A stretch of 64,000 nucleotides of DNA from Coenobita brevimanus (GCA_032717465.1 CM064670.1:13092928-13156927), one strand, 5' to 3'. Counted from the stretch's first letter, positions 44,276 to 53,655 are shown. The notes: generated from the letters alone by a model not told the origin. Numbers and translations are program-made.

Positions 44276-44752
44276 TCTCGTCTGGGGCTGCGTTTGGCGA
44301 AGGGCCCCTCACTGTCGGGGCTGGGAGCTAGAGTGCGGCCCTCAGGACTGGGGCCGAAGAGGTTCCTGAAGCGATCACTCAGATGCCTGATGGAGGACGA
44401 GTCTCCTGCGTTTCGGTGGGGAGAGGTCCCTCCCGGGGGTCCTGGGGGTGGCCTCAGGCTCCCGTCGGCTGCAGTCTCCTGCAGTCGGGGACGCCGTCAG
44501 GAGCGGGCTTTGGTGTCGGTCTCTGTCGGAGTCCGTCAGGTAGGGTCCCTCCGGAGCCGGCTGCACAGAGAATAGCCCTGGGGATAGCACAGGGCCTCTC
44601 CAACAGTCCTCGGGGCTGAGACCTTCCTCCTGGAGGTTGCCTCGCTTGTGGTGGACAGCAGGGTCGTCTGCGCCTCCGCCAGTCGGCAGGTCTGATGTCA
44701 GATCGCTCTCTCATAGTGGAGTCACAGGGGGCAGGGGGCTTTGGCGCTCCTC

Positions 44753-44920
44753 CTCAACGCGGCTACTGGCCGTCGCCTGAGCCCAGCTACAGGCCATGGC
44801 TCTTACTGGGAAGTGGCTACAGGCCGTCTCCTGAAGGGCAGAGCGGCTACAGGCCGTCTCCTGAAGCGCTGAGCGGCTACTGGCCATTTCACAAAGGCCA
44901 CGGCTGCTGGCCGTTGCTGG
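44753..44920 (-). repeat. LTR hairpin array, outer 3' LTR (about six units)
   Basis: Units have a CGGC, TACWG, GCCG core followed by an unpaired T, flanked by complementary arms, for example GAG with CTC at about 44851-44870. Some units are decayed at CpG positions. Much shorter than the array in the partner LTR. Confidence 0.85.
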
Positions 44921-45158
44921 AGTGCTGCTTGGAGTTGAGGAACTAGCTCCACCCTGATCTTGTTGAGGGTCAGCTCGCCCGCAAGGCAGTCTCCTTTTCC
45001 TGCTTTTGTGGTGGCAGACGAGTTCCAGGTCATAGGGGCGCACGGCCTGGGCGGACTTACATCACTGTCGTCGGGAGTCGGGCCACGCTCTGTCCGCCCC
45101 TCCATAGGCTCCTCCTGGGGGTGTTGTGGTGCCCTCAATGACTATTCCTGGCATTTTA

Positions 45159-45640
45159 CGACCGTCGTCGGGGAAAAAGTCATGTCCCAATGACTGGAGG
45201 TGATAGACTTTGGTGTTGTTGGTGTGGTGCACTGGATGGAGGTGCTGTAAGAGGGCGTTCCAGGCTGTGATGGCTGGGTTTTCTTCCAGTTGGGTGTTGC
45301 AGGTGATAAAGAGGGCGGATGGGTCGGTGGCGGTGCGGAGGAGTTGCAGGAGGTGGAAAGGGCCACGGACATGGTGTTTTTGGCTGATGGGTGGCGCCCA
45401 TGTAGCTCATCATACTCGCATGGTGGTAAGTCTTGTCTCTTGTAGAGGGCTGTGCTGAATGCTGGAGACTGCTGGAGAGCGTGGGGTTTTATGACGAGGC
45501 AATGTGGCGTTGTGTCTCTGGGGAGTAGTGGTGGACAGGATTTGTGCCTGATGTAGCATGAATGTGATAGGGCTCATGCTAGGAGGGGGAGGAGGGGAAG
45601 GAGTAGGGTTTTGTGGTGAGGTGGGTGGCATAGGGGTGGT
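45159..45640 (-). pseudogene. Outer element: ORF3-like region between integrase and LTR
   Basis: A minus frame gives LHQAQILSTTTPQRHNATLP, PAVSSIQ, MRV, two adjacent stops (45407-45412), then WAPPISQKHHVRGPFHLLQL and LLQHLHPVHHTNNTKVYHLQ. The inner element has a matching frame at the same place (LHQAQIPSTCTPQRLNAALP, PAVSSIQ, MRVKWAVWAPTLGRN, LLNLLQ, TLQHLQPVYTTSNTQ). Similarity between two diverged elements suggests a real product. I do not recognise a domain and it has no clear membrane segment. Confidence 0.7.
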
Positions 45641-46264
45641 GGTGTATCTTGCGGGTAGGCGTGAAAGGCGACAGGAGCATGTGATGGTAGTTTTTAGGGT
45701 GGGTGTGGGCGCTGAGTTGGGTGTGTGGTGGCAGTCTGTTTAGGTTGCGTGTGGTGGAGGTCGGAGGCGTGCGTGGAGGTGGTGTTGCGATGACGGGGCT
45801 GGGAGCATTGATGGGTGTCGAACGTGGTGAAGGGTGGGCGGGGGAGGGAGAGGTTGGTGTGGTGGGCATGTGGGGGGGAGACATGGTGCTGGACGTGGGG
45901 GATGGGGAGGGTGGCATGGAAGGGGTAGGAGAGGGATTTGGAATTTGCGGTGTTGGTGAGTCGTCAGGTGAGGTGTGATGCGGCGTGACGGGCGGTGGGG
46001 TGGGGAAGGACAGGGAGGGAGAGGTGGATAGGGAGGGTGAGGGGGATGTGTAGCAATCATAGGTTAGGGGGATGTTTGGTGTAGGTGGCAGGCGGCGGGG
46101 AGTGTGGGGTGGGGGATGGGGAAGTGGGGGTGCGGAACAGGAGGACATGGCGATTCCTGAGTGTTCGGGATGTGTTGTGGTAATCCACGGTCACTTGGTA
46201 GGGGTTGGTGATGGTGTAGGGTTCCATGAAACGAGATGCGAACTTGTGAGGTGTAGGGAGCTTG
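45641..46264 (-). pseudogene. Outer element: integrase C-terminal tail (Pro/Thr/Ser-rich), split
   Basis: The part 3' of the nested insertion. The minus frame begins KLPTPHKFASRF, continues NPYQVTVDYHNT and TLRNRH, then a long Pro/Ser/Thr-rich tail (frame 46148-45579). The equivalent inner sequence is KLAPRFTGPHTI, NPYQMVVDYHGTPRTLRNRY and a similar Pro-rich tail. No chromodomain motif is seen. The low-complexity tail accounts for several spurious frames on the other strand. Confidence 0.8.
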
Positions 46265-46269
46265 GCTAT
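46265..46269. repeat. Target-site duplication GCTAT, left copy
   Basis: GCTAT directly abuts the LTR start TGTAATGC; the right copy is at 55887-55891. Confidence 0.9.
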
Positions 46270-48467
46270 TGTAATGCTAGGTGAAATTAGGCTCGACTTC
46301 TCGTTCCTATTTCACCTAACGTGGAGCGGGGTCCTCTTTCGAGACCGGAGCTAGTGCAATAAAGAGAGGCAGGACACAAAAACTCTAGGCAACAACCTTT
46401 ACACGTATATTACCACAGTCAGACACAGGACAAATCAGCAGATATTACAGCACAATATATAGCAATACAAAACCTTATCTAGGATATGTGTATCTCGCAG
46501 GATACTTGCTTCTCTGATACTAATGACAGCACAACAATCCTAGCGTATCAGGAATGCAGTAAATATAGTCGCGCGCGCGGGGGCGCGGGGGGGGGGGAGG
46601 AGTTGAGACTCACTAGGAGGAGATAGGGGAGGTGCGGGGAATGACTTGGGACGGCTAGGAGAAAGTTATGGTAATACCGGAAGGCGGCAGATATTAGCCG
46701 TGAAATTTACATGATTTCCACTAGCCAAAATACTTTGGTAAATGAATCTTATCCTTGATTTACACTTACTTGAGATTTGGGAGTGAGAGCGAGTAGTAAA
46801 AAAGATTTTATGGGTAGCGTAGGGGAAGGAGAGAATACTGTTAATACTTCCTTTCACAATATTCCTTCACAGTAATGGGGGTATGTCTTTATAGGCACAG
46901 GCTTATTAATTATATAACAGAGATGTCACTCACACGTATAGTCAATCAGATTTCGTTCCACAGCGTGGGGGAAAGATAGAATACTATTAATACTTCCTTT
47001 CACAATATTCCTTCACAGTAATGGGGGTATGCCTTTATAGGCACAGGCTTATTAATTATATAACAGGGATGCCACTCGCACGTATAGTCAATCAGATCTT
47101 GGTCCACATTCTCGTCCTTTAACTTCTCACTGTGATCTGATTTACCCCGATATTCACTATATGAAATCACTGCACAATACTTACACTAGGGGAGAATCAC
47201 ACTTAACCTAAATCACTCATGTTACAATATCACACGTATTCATCAGGGGGATAGGCAGGAACATGTCATCGGTGATCCTGCTGGGCTAGGGGCACCGTCA
47301 ATGCGGGGCGTGCCGAGAGGGCACGGGGCGGCTCGCAAGGGCGTCCTCCCGTGTCCTGGACTCCCCGTGGCTTCCGGACTTGGCTCCGGCGTGTGGCCCT
47401 CGGGACTGGGGCCGAATAGCTCCAGGAACCTCTTTGACAGGTCCCGGCGTCGTGGGGGCGTAGAGAGATCACGCCCGGGTGTCCTGGGGAGAAGCGAGAG
47501 AGACTCTGGGCTGCTGTCTCCAGCATCTAGGGGCGCCGACAGGGGAGGACTGCGGCAGCGATTTCCACTGGGGTCCATCAGGTGCGTCTGCTCTAGAGCC
47601 AGGGGTAGAGAACAGAGACCAGGGGAGGCTGGGAGGCCTGTCTGGGACACTCTGGGACAGGAAGCCTGGGCTTCAGTCTCCTGCTGTGGGGACGTCCCTC
47701 TACTCTGCACGCCCTCGGAGCGACCATAGATCGTCTCACGAGGGAGGGAGCGACAATAGGTCGTCTCTACCACGACACTCTCGGAGCGACCATAGATCGT
47801 CTCACGAGGACGGGAGCGACCATAGATCGTCTCTACCGGAGCACCTTGGGAGCGACCATAGATCGTCTCTACCGGAACACCTTGGGAGCGACCATAGATC
47901 GTCTCTACCTGAACACCTTGGGAGCGACCATTGATCGTCTCTACCGGAGCACCTTGGGAGCGACCATAGATCGTCTCTACCAGAACACCTTGGGAGCGAC
48001 CATAGATCGTCTCTACCAGAACACCTTGGGAGCGACCATAGATCGTCTCTACCTGAACACCTTGGGAGCGACCATTGATCGTCTCTACCTGAACACCTTG
48101 GGAGCGACCATAGATCGTCTCTACCGAAACACTTTGGGAGTGACCATAGATCGTCTCTACCAGAGGGGCGCTGTCTGGAGTTTGTTTTCTAACTCCACCC
48201 CTAGCTAGCTCAGCAATTCCACTACGCAAAGGTAGTGTCCTTCTCCTACGGTGGCGGCGGCGTGGTGGCTGCATGTCACAGGGGCGCATGGCCCGTGCTG
48301 ACATGCGTCGCTGTTGCTTGGAGTGGTGGTGGCTGGTGGCGGCTACCCCGTGGGGTCCGTGTGGGGGTGTCGGCATATTTGCGGGCACACTACGCTGTTC
48401 TTGGCTTGCCCTGTCGTTGGGGATACTATGGTATTCTGCGGGGGCACTGTTCAAGCCACGCATTTTA
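46270..48467 (-). repeat. 3' LTR of the inner element (2198 bp)
   Basis: On the minus strand it starts TAAAATGC and ends GCATTACA, an imperfect terminal inverted repeat without the usual TG start. It has a GC-rich tract (46570-46602), two related about 120-bp direct repeats (46840-46960 and 46968-47090) and a 13-unit hairpin array at 47717-48160. Confidence 0.95.
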
Positions 48468-48994
48468 CCACTCTCCCCCTGTAAAAAGTCACGTCCCGGT
48501 GGCTGGAGGTGGAACGCTTGTGTGTTGGAGGTGGTGTAGACGGGCTGGAGGTGTTGCAGCGTAGTTTGCCAGGTGACAGTGTAGGAGTTCTCCTCTTGTG
48601 CTGGGTCGTAGGTGAGGAAGAGTGTGGAGGTGGCGGTGGTAGACTGGAGGAGGTTTAGCAGGTGGTGTGGCCCGCAGAGTCGGTGGTTCCTGCCAAGGGT
48701 AGGTGCCCACACGGCCCACTTCACTCTCATGTTGCTTGGTGTGGCTGTCGGTGTGGTTGGGGGCTGAATGCTGGATACTGCGGGTAAGGGCCGGGTTTTG
48801 TGTTGTGGTAATGCGGCGTTGAGTCTCTGGGGAGTACAGGTAGAGGGGATTTGGGCCTGATGTAGCTTGACAGTGTGAAGTCGTGGAGAGGTGGGTGGTG
48901 TACGGGTGTGTGAGTATCGGGCGGGCAGGCGTGAGAGGCAGCCCGAGTGGGTGGTGGTGGTCTTGAGGGTCAGGGTGGGGGGAGAAGTGGGCAT
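47243..48994 (-). CDS. ORF3/LTR open frame (583 codons) with 12-residue repeats
   Basis: An uninterrupted frame runs from the end of integrase (after TAG 48995-48997) across the internal region and most of the 3' LTR. Parts in order: a Thr/Pro-rich start; MRVKWAVWAPTLGRN; TTLQHLQPVYTTSN; a His/Arg-rich basic stretch (RRRHRRRR); about 13 repeats of the type VETIYGRSQG (36-bp units, 12 residues); then PRTPGRDLSTPPRRR and RFLELFGPSPEG. It ends near 47243. The other LTR keeps the same frame open for 421 codons. Retrovirus accessory genes such as MMTV sag and nef also run into the 3' LTR; that is analogy only. Function unknown; translation unproven. Confidence 0.6.
   Translation of the reverse strand: MPTSPPTLTLKTTTTHSGCLSRLPARYSHTRTPPTSPRLHTVKLHQAQIPSTCTPQRLNAALPQHKTRPLPAVSSIQPPTTPTATPSNMRVKWAVWAPTLGRNHRLCGPHHLLNLLQSTTATSTLFLTYDPAQEENSYTVTWQTTLQHLQPVYTTSNTQAFHLQPPGRDFLQGESGKMRGLNSAPAEYHSIPNDRASQEQRSVPANMPTPPHGPHGVAATSHHHSKQQRRMSARAMRPCDMQPPRRRHRRRRTLPLRSGIAELARGGVRKQTPDSAPLVETIYGHSQSVSVETIYGRSQGVQVETINGRSQGVQVETIYGRSQGVLVETIYGRSQGVLVETIYGRSQGAPVETINGRSQGVQVETIYGRSQGVPVETIYGRSQGAPVETIYGRSRPRETIYGRSESVVVETTYCRSLPRETIYGRSEGVQSRGTSPQQETEAQASCPRVSQTGLPASPGLCSLPLALEQTHLMDPSGNRCRSPPLSAPLDAGDSSPESLSLLPRTPGRDLSTPPRRRDLSKRFLELFGPSPEGHTPEPSPEATGSPGHGRTPLRAAPCPLGTPRIDGAPSPAGSPMTCSCLSP
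47717..48160 (-). repeat. LTR hairpin array, inner 3' LTR (13 units of about 36 bp)
   Basis: Each unit has GAG, CGAC, CATAG/CATTG, ATCG or GTCG, T, CTC on the plus strand. In the element's own RNA (minus strand) this forms a 7-bp stem with one bulged A and a 5-nt loop; the fourth core pair is U-G or C-G. Spacers are TACCGGAACACCTTGG-like. Confidence 0.95.
48468..48480 (-). promoter_or_regulatory. Polypurine tract of the inner element
   Basis: Minus strand AGGGGGAGAGTGG immediately precedes the 3' LTR start TAAAATGC. It is the expected primer for plus-strand DNA synthesis and fixes the LTR boundary. Confidence 0.9.
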
Positions 48995-50542
48995 CTAGGA
49001 TGGGCGGGTTGTTTTGCATGTTGCGGGCGCGGTGGGGTGCGGTGTTGGTGGAATGGGTGTACGGATGGTGGGTGGGGGGAGGGGGGTGGTGGTGTGGATG
49101 GAAGATGTGGGAGTGGGCATTGAGGGGGAGGCCATGGAAGGAAGGGGTGAGGGTGAGGGAGGGGTGGTGGGGGAGGCGTCAGGTGAGGTGCTGGGGGTGG
49201 TGGCGGTCGGGGAGGTGGAGGTGGTAGGGGGGGCAGAGTGGGAGGGTGAGGAGGAAACATAGCACTCATATGTGACTGTAGAGGGTGGTGCGGGGGCCGA
49301 AGGGGGCTGGGGGTGTGGGGCCGGAGCGGGGGAGGTGGACGTGCGGAAAGGCCGCACGTACCGGTTGCGGAGGGTACGGGGAGTGCCGTGGTAGTCTACG
49401 ACCATTTGGTATGGGTTGGGGACTTTGATGATGGTGTGGGGCCCCGTGAAACGGGGGGCGAGCTTGTGGGGAGTGGGAAGTTGGGCGACGACGACTGTGT
49501 CGCCCAGGTTGAAATGGTTGGTGGCTGTGTCGGGTTCAAGGTCTAAACTCTTTTGTAGGTGGTATATCCGCCCTTTTAGCAGGTGTAGCGGGTCTGTGGT
49601 GGGAGCGGAAGCGGGCGGTTGCAGGTGATGGAGTAGGGGTAGTAGGAGGGGGGTTTCGCCAAAGATTCTTTCGTGGGGGGAAACCCCGTCTTCTCGGGGG
49701 CACGAATTCATGTCCCACTGGACAATTTTTACGTGTGCCGGCCAATCGTCGTCTTTTGTACCCTCGATTCTGGTGCGTAGCTGAATGATAAGGGTACGAT
49801 GGCTACGTTCACATACCGCGTTCCCTTGGGGCCAGTATGGTGAGGAGTGGGAGATCTTGTACCCGAAAATTCTGGCCAGTTCTTCCCAGACTTTTCCGGA
49901 GAACTCGGGGGCATTATCGGAATGGATGGCTTGGGGAATGCCAAAGTATGGGAACACATGTCGGAGTAGGGCATCGGCGACAGCGACGGCATGATGTTCC
50001 TTAGCTGGGCAGGCTACTACGAATTTGGAGTACGTGTCTACAAAAGTGATCACGTATTTATATCCAGATTTAGGGGGAAGAGGGCCTACTACGTCGATCG
50101 CCAGGAGTTGCCAGGGCTTGTGGGCGGTGATATGGCCAGATGGCCTGGCGGTCCGGGTGATATCTTTCCCAAGCGCGCAGGCGCGGCAAGTCTGGATAAT
50201 TTCCTTGGCGAGGGTGGAGGGGTTCGGGGCCCAGTAAATATCATTGAACACCTGTAGTAATTTTTTGGTGCCCAAATGGATGCCGTTGTGAGCATGTAGG
50301 TGGCGTAGGGTGTCACGTGCCGCATCCGGGGTCAAGAGGATGTGCCCGGACGGGGTTAAAAGGTGGTCGCCCTGTCGGCACAGCTTGGGGAATAGGTGAG
50401 CAGGGATCCAGGGGGGCCGTTCCCTGTGGTGCCAGAGTTGTAGTAGGTCGGGGTCCGGTTGGACCGCGTGGATGGGAAGGCGGGAGAGGGCATCTGCATT
50501 GGTGTGGAGCTTTCCGGGTCTGTATGAAATCTCGTACTGAAA
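48995..50542 (-). pseudogene. Inner element: integrase with Pro-rich tail
   Basis: Continues in frame after the amber codon at 50543-50545. It has an HHCC zinc-binding region (HLHAHNGIHLG, then TCRAC), a catalytic core with DVVGPLP (first Asp), HSDNAPEF (second Asp) and a Glu 35 residues later in GNAVCERS, so the DD35E triad is complete. Then comes an SH3-like C-terminal region (NLGDTVVVAQLP, KLAPRFTGPHTI) and a long Pro/Ser/Thr tail ending at TAG 48995-48997. The segment from about 50335 is fully open (446 codons). It joins element DNA to the host target. No chromodomain. Confidence 0.93.
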
Positions 50543-51037
50543 CTACTCTAGGGTGTCACGCCACCGGACGAGTTGGGCATTATGGGAGTCTGATTGGCGC
50601 AGCCACTGGAGTGATTGGTGGTCGGTGATTATCGTGACTTGGGCATAAGCCCTAAAATATTGGAGGGCCCAGATTATGCCGAGGCATTCTCGCTTGGTGG
50701 CAGCATAATTTTTTTCGGCTGGGTTCAGAGTGCGGCTGGCGCAGGTGATGATGTGCTCCCGGCCGGCCTGTACCTGGGCTAGGATGGCGCCTATTGCGGT
50801 AAGGGATACATCCGTGTAGAGGCGAAAAGGGAGGGCACAGTCGGGGAAGGCCACGATGGGGGCCGAGACAAGCTTGTCTTTTAGCTGTTGAAAAGCAGCT
50901 CGCCGATCCTCGGTCCAGAGGAAAGCTTCCCCTTTTCGTGTCAAGTCGTGAAGCGGCTTAGCGATCTGCGCGAATCCCTTCACGAAGCGACGGTAGTAGG
51001 ACGTGAGTTCCAGGAAGGCACGGACGCCGTGGACATC
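50543..51037 (-). pseudogene. Inner element: RNase H domain
   Basis: In frame between two amber codons (51038-51040 and 50543-50545). FVKGFAQIAKPLHDLTRKGE, then FRLYTDVSLTAIGAILAQ (catalytic Asp), ATKRECLGIIWALQYF (Glu) and TIITDHQSLQWL (Asp). It removes the RNA template during reverse transcription. The outer copy has a sense codon at each amber position. Confidence 0.92.
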
Positions 51038-51850
51038 CTACGGAGGTGGTATGTCCGCTATGGCACGAAGCTTGTCGGGATCTGGGGAAATTCCTGCTTG
51101 GGAAATAGTATGTCCTAGGAACGAGACAGTTTTAGCGGCCAGGACACATTTAGAAGGATGTAGCTTGAGGCCTGCCTGGCGAATTCTGGTGAAAACTCGA
51201 CGGAGGCGCTGCAAGTGGTCGGCCCAGGTCTGGCTAAAAACAATGACATCGTCAAGATAGGCTAAACATATTTCCCTAGTGAGACTGCTCAAGACAGATT
51301 CCATTAGTCTGGAGAATGTGGCAGGGGCGTTGCAGAGGCCAAATGGCAGGACATTAAATTCGTAATATTTGCCATTACTGGTGGAAAAGGCCGTCTTGCC
51401 TCGGTGGTCCGGGTGGATGGGGACCTGCCAGTATCCAGACTGGAGGTCGAGGGTAGAAAACCAGGACGCTCCGCAGAGGGAGTCTAGGGAATCGTCAATG
51501 CGGGGGAGGGGGGTGGCATCTTTAATTGTGACGTCATTCACATGGCGGTAGTCGATGCAAAACCGCATCGTGCCGTCTTTCTTTTTTACTAGAACGACGG
51601 GGGAGGACCACGGGCTGGTGGAGGGGGAGATAACACCTGCCTCTTCCATTTCGTGCACCTGGCGGTCCTCCTCTTCTCTCTGTCGGGGGTTCTTGCATCG
51701 GGAAGGTTGTCGTATAGGTGGGCCTGTCGTATGGATTTCGTGCGACAGGTACGTAGTATGCCCTATATCTGCTGGTCCTGTCGCAAACAAATCCTGGAAA
51801 TCCAGGAGGAGGCGGCGTAAAGTGTCTGACTGCTGGTTGGAGAGATGGTA
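51038..51850 (-). pseudogene. Inner element: reverse transcriptase
   Basis: Part of frame 51038-52096. MEEAGVISPSTSPWSSPVVL, FCIDYRHVNDVTIKDATPLP, WFSTLDLQSGYWQVPIHPDH (catalytic Asp), LPFGLCNAPATFSRLM, CLAYLDDVIVF (YLDD active site) and LKLHPSKCVLAAKTVSFLGH. It ends at an in-frame TAG where the outer copy has Gln. Upstream of about 51800 the frame disagrees with the protease linker, so at least one frameshift separates them. The RT itself looks well kept. Confidence 0.94.
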
Positions 51851-52682
51851 GGGATGAGGGGTAGAGGGGCGGGGTGGTGGGAGGAGGATGGGACACAGGG
51901 CTTGGCTTCCTCCATCTCTCCGAAGATAAGCCCTTTGGGGAGGGTGAGAGGGGACGGGGCGAGATTGGCGATGCGGATGGCGGCGTGGTGGGGAGGGAGG
52001 AAGGTAGGGGACACAAGGCAGGCAGAAAGGGGTCCGGAGGGGAGGAGGGGGGAGAACAAAACAGATGGACCTGAGGGCCTGTTCAGGGGCACCCATGCCT
52101 CATGGTGGGAGGGGATGGTAACGGCGGCGGAGATGGTAGCAGGGAAAGAGGGGGCAGGAGTGGGGTGGAAAGGCATGGGAGGGGGGGGAAAGGGAGGTGA
52201 AGAAGGGGGGGGAGAAGGGGGGCGCTGGGGGAAGAGGGTGAATCCTCCAGCCGGGGCCGCGGCGTGCATGTGCAAACGGCTGGGGTGGAACGGGGTGGGG
52301 GGCGGAACTGGAGTTGTCGGTGGCGACAGTCGATCGTGGCTCCAAGTTTTTGAAGTAAGTCTAGCCCTAAATACCCGTCATAACTCCGGCAGGAGGAATA
52401 AAAAATGATGAATGGGTGTTGGGCGGACACTGGCTAGTGGGTGTTGACCCGTAGGGCCCGAGTTTCCCCACGGATGGGCAGGGGGCCATCCCCTGCGTCC
52501 ACAAGGTGAGTGGTAGTAGGGCGGAGTGGGCCAAACCGCGATTTGTAGTGGGAGAAATAGTGGCTGTAAAGGCAGGACCTGGCTGCTCCCGTATCAACTA
52601 GTAGCCTGGCCTTCACGCCATTTATTTTCATCTTGTGGTATACTGGGGGGCGATACTTAGGGGTGATGGCCCCCGCCACCAT
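51851..52682 (-). pseudogene. Inner element: aspartic protease and linker
   Basis: 52682-52437 carries KINGVKARLLVDTGAARSCL, with the DTG catalytic motif of retropepsins, then an amber codon (52434-52436) where the outer copy reads Gln. Downstream YDGYLGLDLLQKLGATIDCR is kept. A Pro-rich stretch follows, then SVLFSPL, IRIANLAPSPLTLPKGLIFG EMEEAK in shifted frames. It lies in the -1 frame relative to gag, as in many Gypsy elements. Confidence 0.88.
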
Positions 52683-52702
52683 GGGTTGGTGCGGGGGTGG
52701 GC

Positions 52703-53593
52703 CTAAAAATCCAGCTGACTAGGGCTCTCGTGCTCCTGTTCCTGCTCTAGTTCTCCTGGAGGGGGTTCGTCCACGGGCATCAGCTCGTCCCCTGGGGCCT
52801 CGCCTTCTAAGGTGGACACTTTACGTGAACCCGGGGTTGTGATTCTGCGGCGAGCAGCTTTCAGCTGGTCCTGTATGTCATGAAGGGGGCAGCGGGAGTC
52901 GCAGGCTGTGAACTCCCATGGGTTGATAAGAATTAGGTTTGGGTTTTCTCGCGGGGCGGGGCGCCGACGGGAGGGGTGTGCCCTGGGCGGGCTAGGCGTC
53001 GGGGTCGGGCTGGTGTGAGGCAGAGGTGGATGCGGTGTGGCTGGGGGAGCCGGGGGTCGGGTGGTGAATTTCTTAACAACGTTAATTTGTTGTGGAGAAG
53101 GGCAGGCGGTCAGGAGGCGCCGTATCAGCTGTATATCTCTATCCATGTCTCCTGTTGGGTCATGGATAGTAAAGTGTTGCTTCACAACACTTGGGAGTAC
53201 TCGGAGCAGAGTATTAAATGTATGCTGATCCCGGGTTTCCTCATCTGCCTCCGGGTAGGCAGCAGTAACCAGGCGTCTTGCCTGTAACAGGGTATTATCT
53301 AAATCCCCGTCGAATGCAAAACTATCCAATTTGGACAGAGCCACTACTTTCCCTAATGATGGGGTGATGGCTTGGATAGTGAACTTGGTAAAGTTCTGCC
53401 AGGTGAGTTCTGGGACGATTTTCGGCGCTATGTTCGCCGCCGCTTTACCCAATAGTGGTAGTGTGACTGCAATTTTTTGTTGGTCATTTTCAAGGCCAAT
53501 ATCCAGTAAGGATTTAATTATTGCCAGATATGTGTGTATATAATACTGGTCGGGGTCAAACTTGGGTAACTGAACGTGAGGTTTAGTTGCCAT
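52703..53593 (-). CDS. Inner element: Gag, intact 296-codon frame
   Basis: Starts ATG (53591-53593) MATKPHVQLPKFDPDQYYIH 49 nt after the primer site and ends SPSQLDF-TAG. The N-terminal two thirds (TYLAIIKSLL, LLGKAAANIAPKIVPEL, LDNTLLQARRLVTAAYPEAD, HTFNTLLRVLPSVV) resemble Gag capsid-type helices of arthropod Gypsy elements. A Pro-rich linker, a basic patch (HPSRRRPAPRE) and CDSRCPLHDIQ follow, then an acidic Glu/Gln-rich tail. No CCHC zinc knuckle is visible. The outer element has a clear homologue. Expected to form the particle shell. Confidence 0.85.
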   Translation of the reverse strand: MATKPHVQLPKFDPDQYYIHTYLAIIKSLLDIGLENDQQKIAVTLPLLGKAAANIAPKIVPELTWQNFTKFTIQAITPSLGKVVALSKLDSFAFDGDLDNTLLQARRLVTAAYPEADEETRDQHTFNTLLRVLPSVVKQHFTIHDPTGDMDRDIQLIRRLLTACPSPQQINVVKKFTTRPPAPPATPHPPLPHTSPTPTPSPPRAHPSRRRPAPRENPNLILINPWEFTACDSRCPLHDIQDQLKAARRRITTPGSRKVSTLEGEAPGDELMPVDEPPPGELEQEQEHESPSQLDF

Positions 53594-53641
53594 TTTTCCA
53601 AATATTTCCTGATTACCTCTCTTCTACGCCCGGGTCTAGAA

Positions 53642-53655
53642 CACCGCTGCCACCA
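53642..53655 (-). promoter_or_regulatory. Primer binding site, tRNA-Leu type
   Basis: Minus strand TGGTGGCAGCGGTG, one base after the 5' LTR end. It is complementary to the CCA-bearing 3' end of tRNA-Leu of the AAG/UAG type (CACCGCTGCCACCA; from knowledge of tRNA sequences, not searched). Confidence 0.85.

Larger units (their letters stand above)
43399..45158 (-). repeat. 3' LTR of the outer element, with SINE insertion
   Basis: Aligns from GTTTTTTGGGGCGGCTTCC to GGCATTTTA with 60039-61968. It contains a foreign SINE (44114-44275) and a short hairpin array (44753-44920, about six units). The terminal dozen bases at the left are not recognisable. Confidence 0.88.

Noticed and set aside
45579..46148. 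Long Pro/Ser-rich and, on the other strand, Gly/Val-rich frames as separate genes
   Set aside because: They are the low-complexity integrase tail of the outer element and its antisense shadow. The same happens at 48970-49280.
47717..48160. The 36-bp repeats looked at first like a CRISPR-type array
   Set aside because: Spacers are near-identical rather than unique, the array lies in a eukaryotic LTR and is duplicated in the partner LTR.
47243..48994. A cellular repeat protein gene encoded by the 583-codon frame
   Set aside because: The frame lies in an LTR, is duplicated at 54629-55894, and decayed relatives occur in the other LTRs. It belongs to the retrotransposon.
48995..52436. Stop-codon readthrough or a variant genetic code suggested by four TAG codons
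   Set aside because: The first three positions are sense codons in the outer copy, frameshifts are also present, and SF3B3 uses a standard code.
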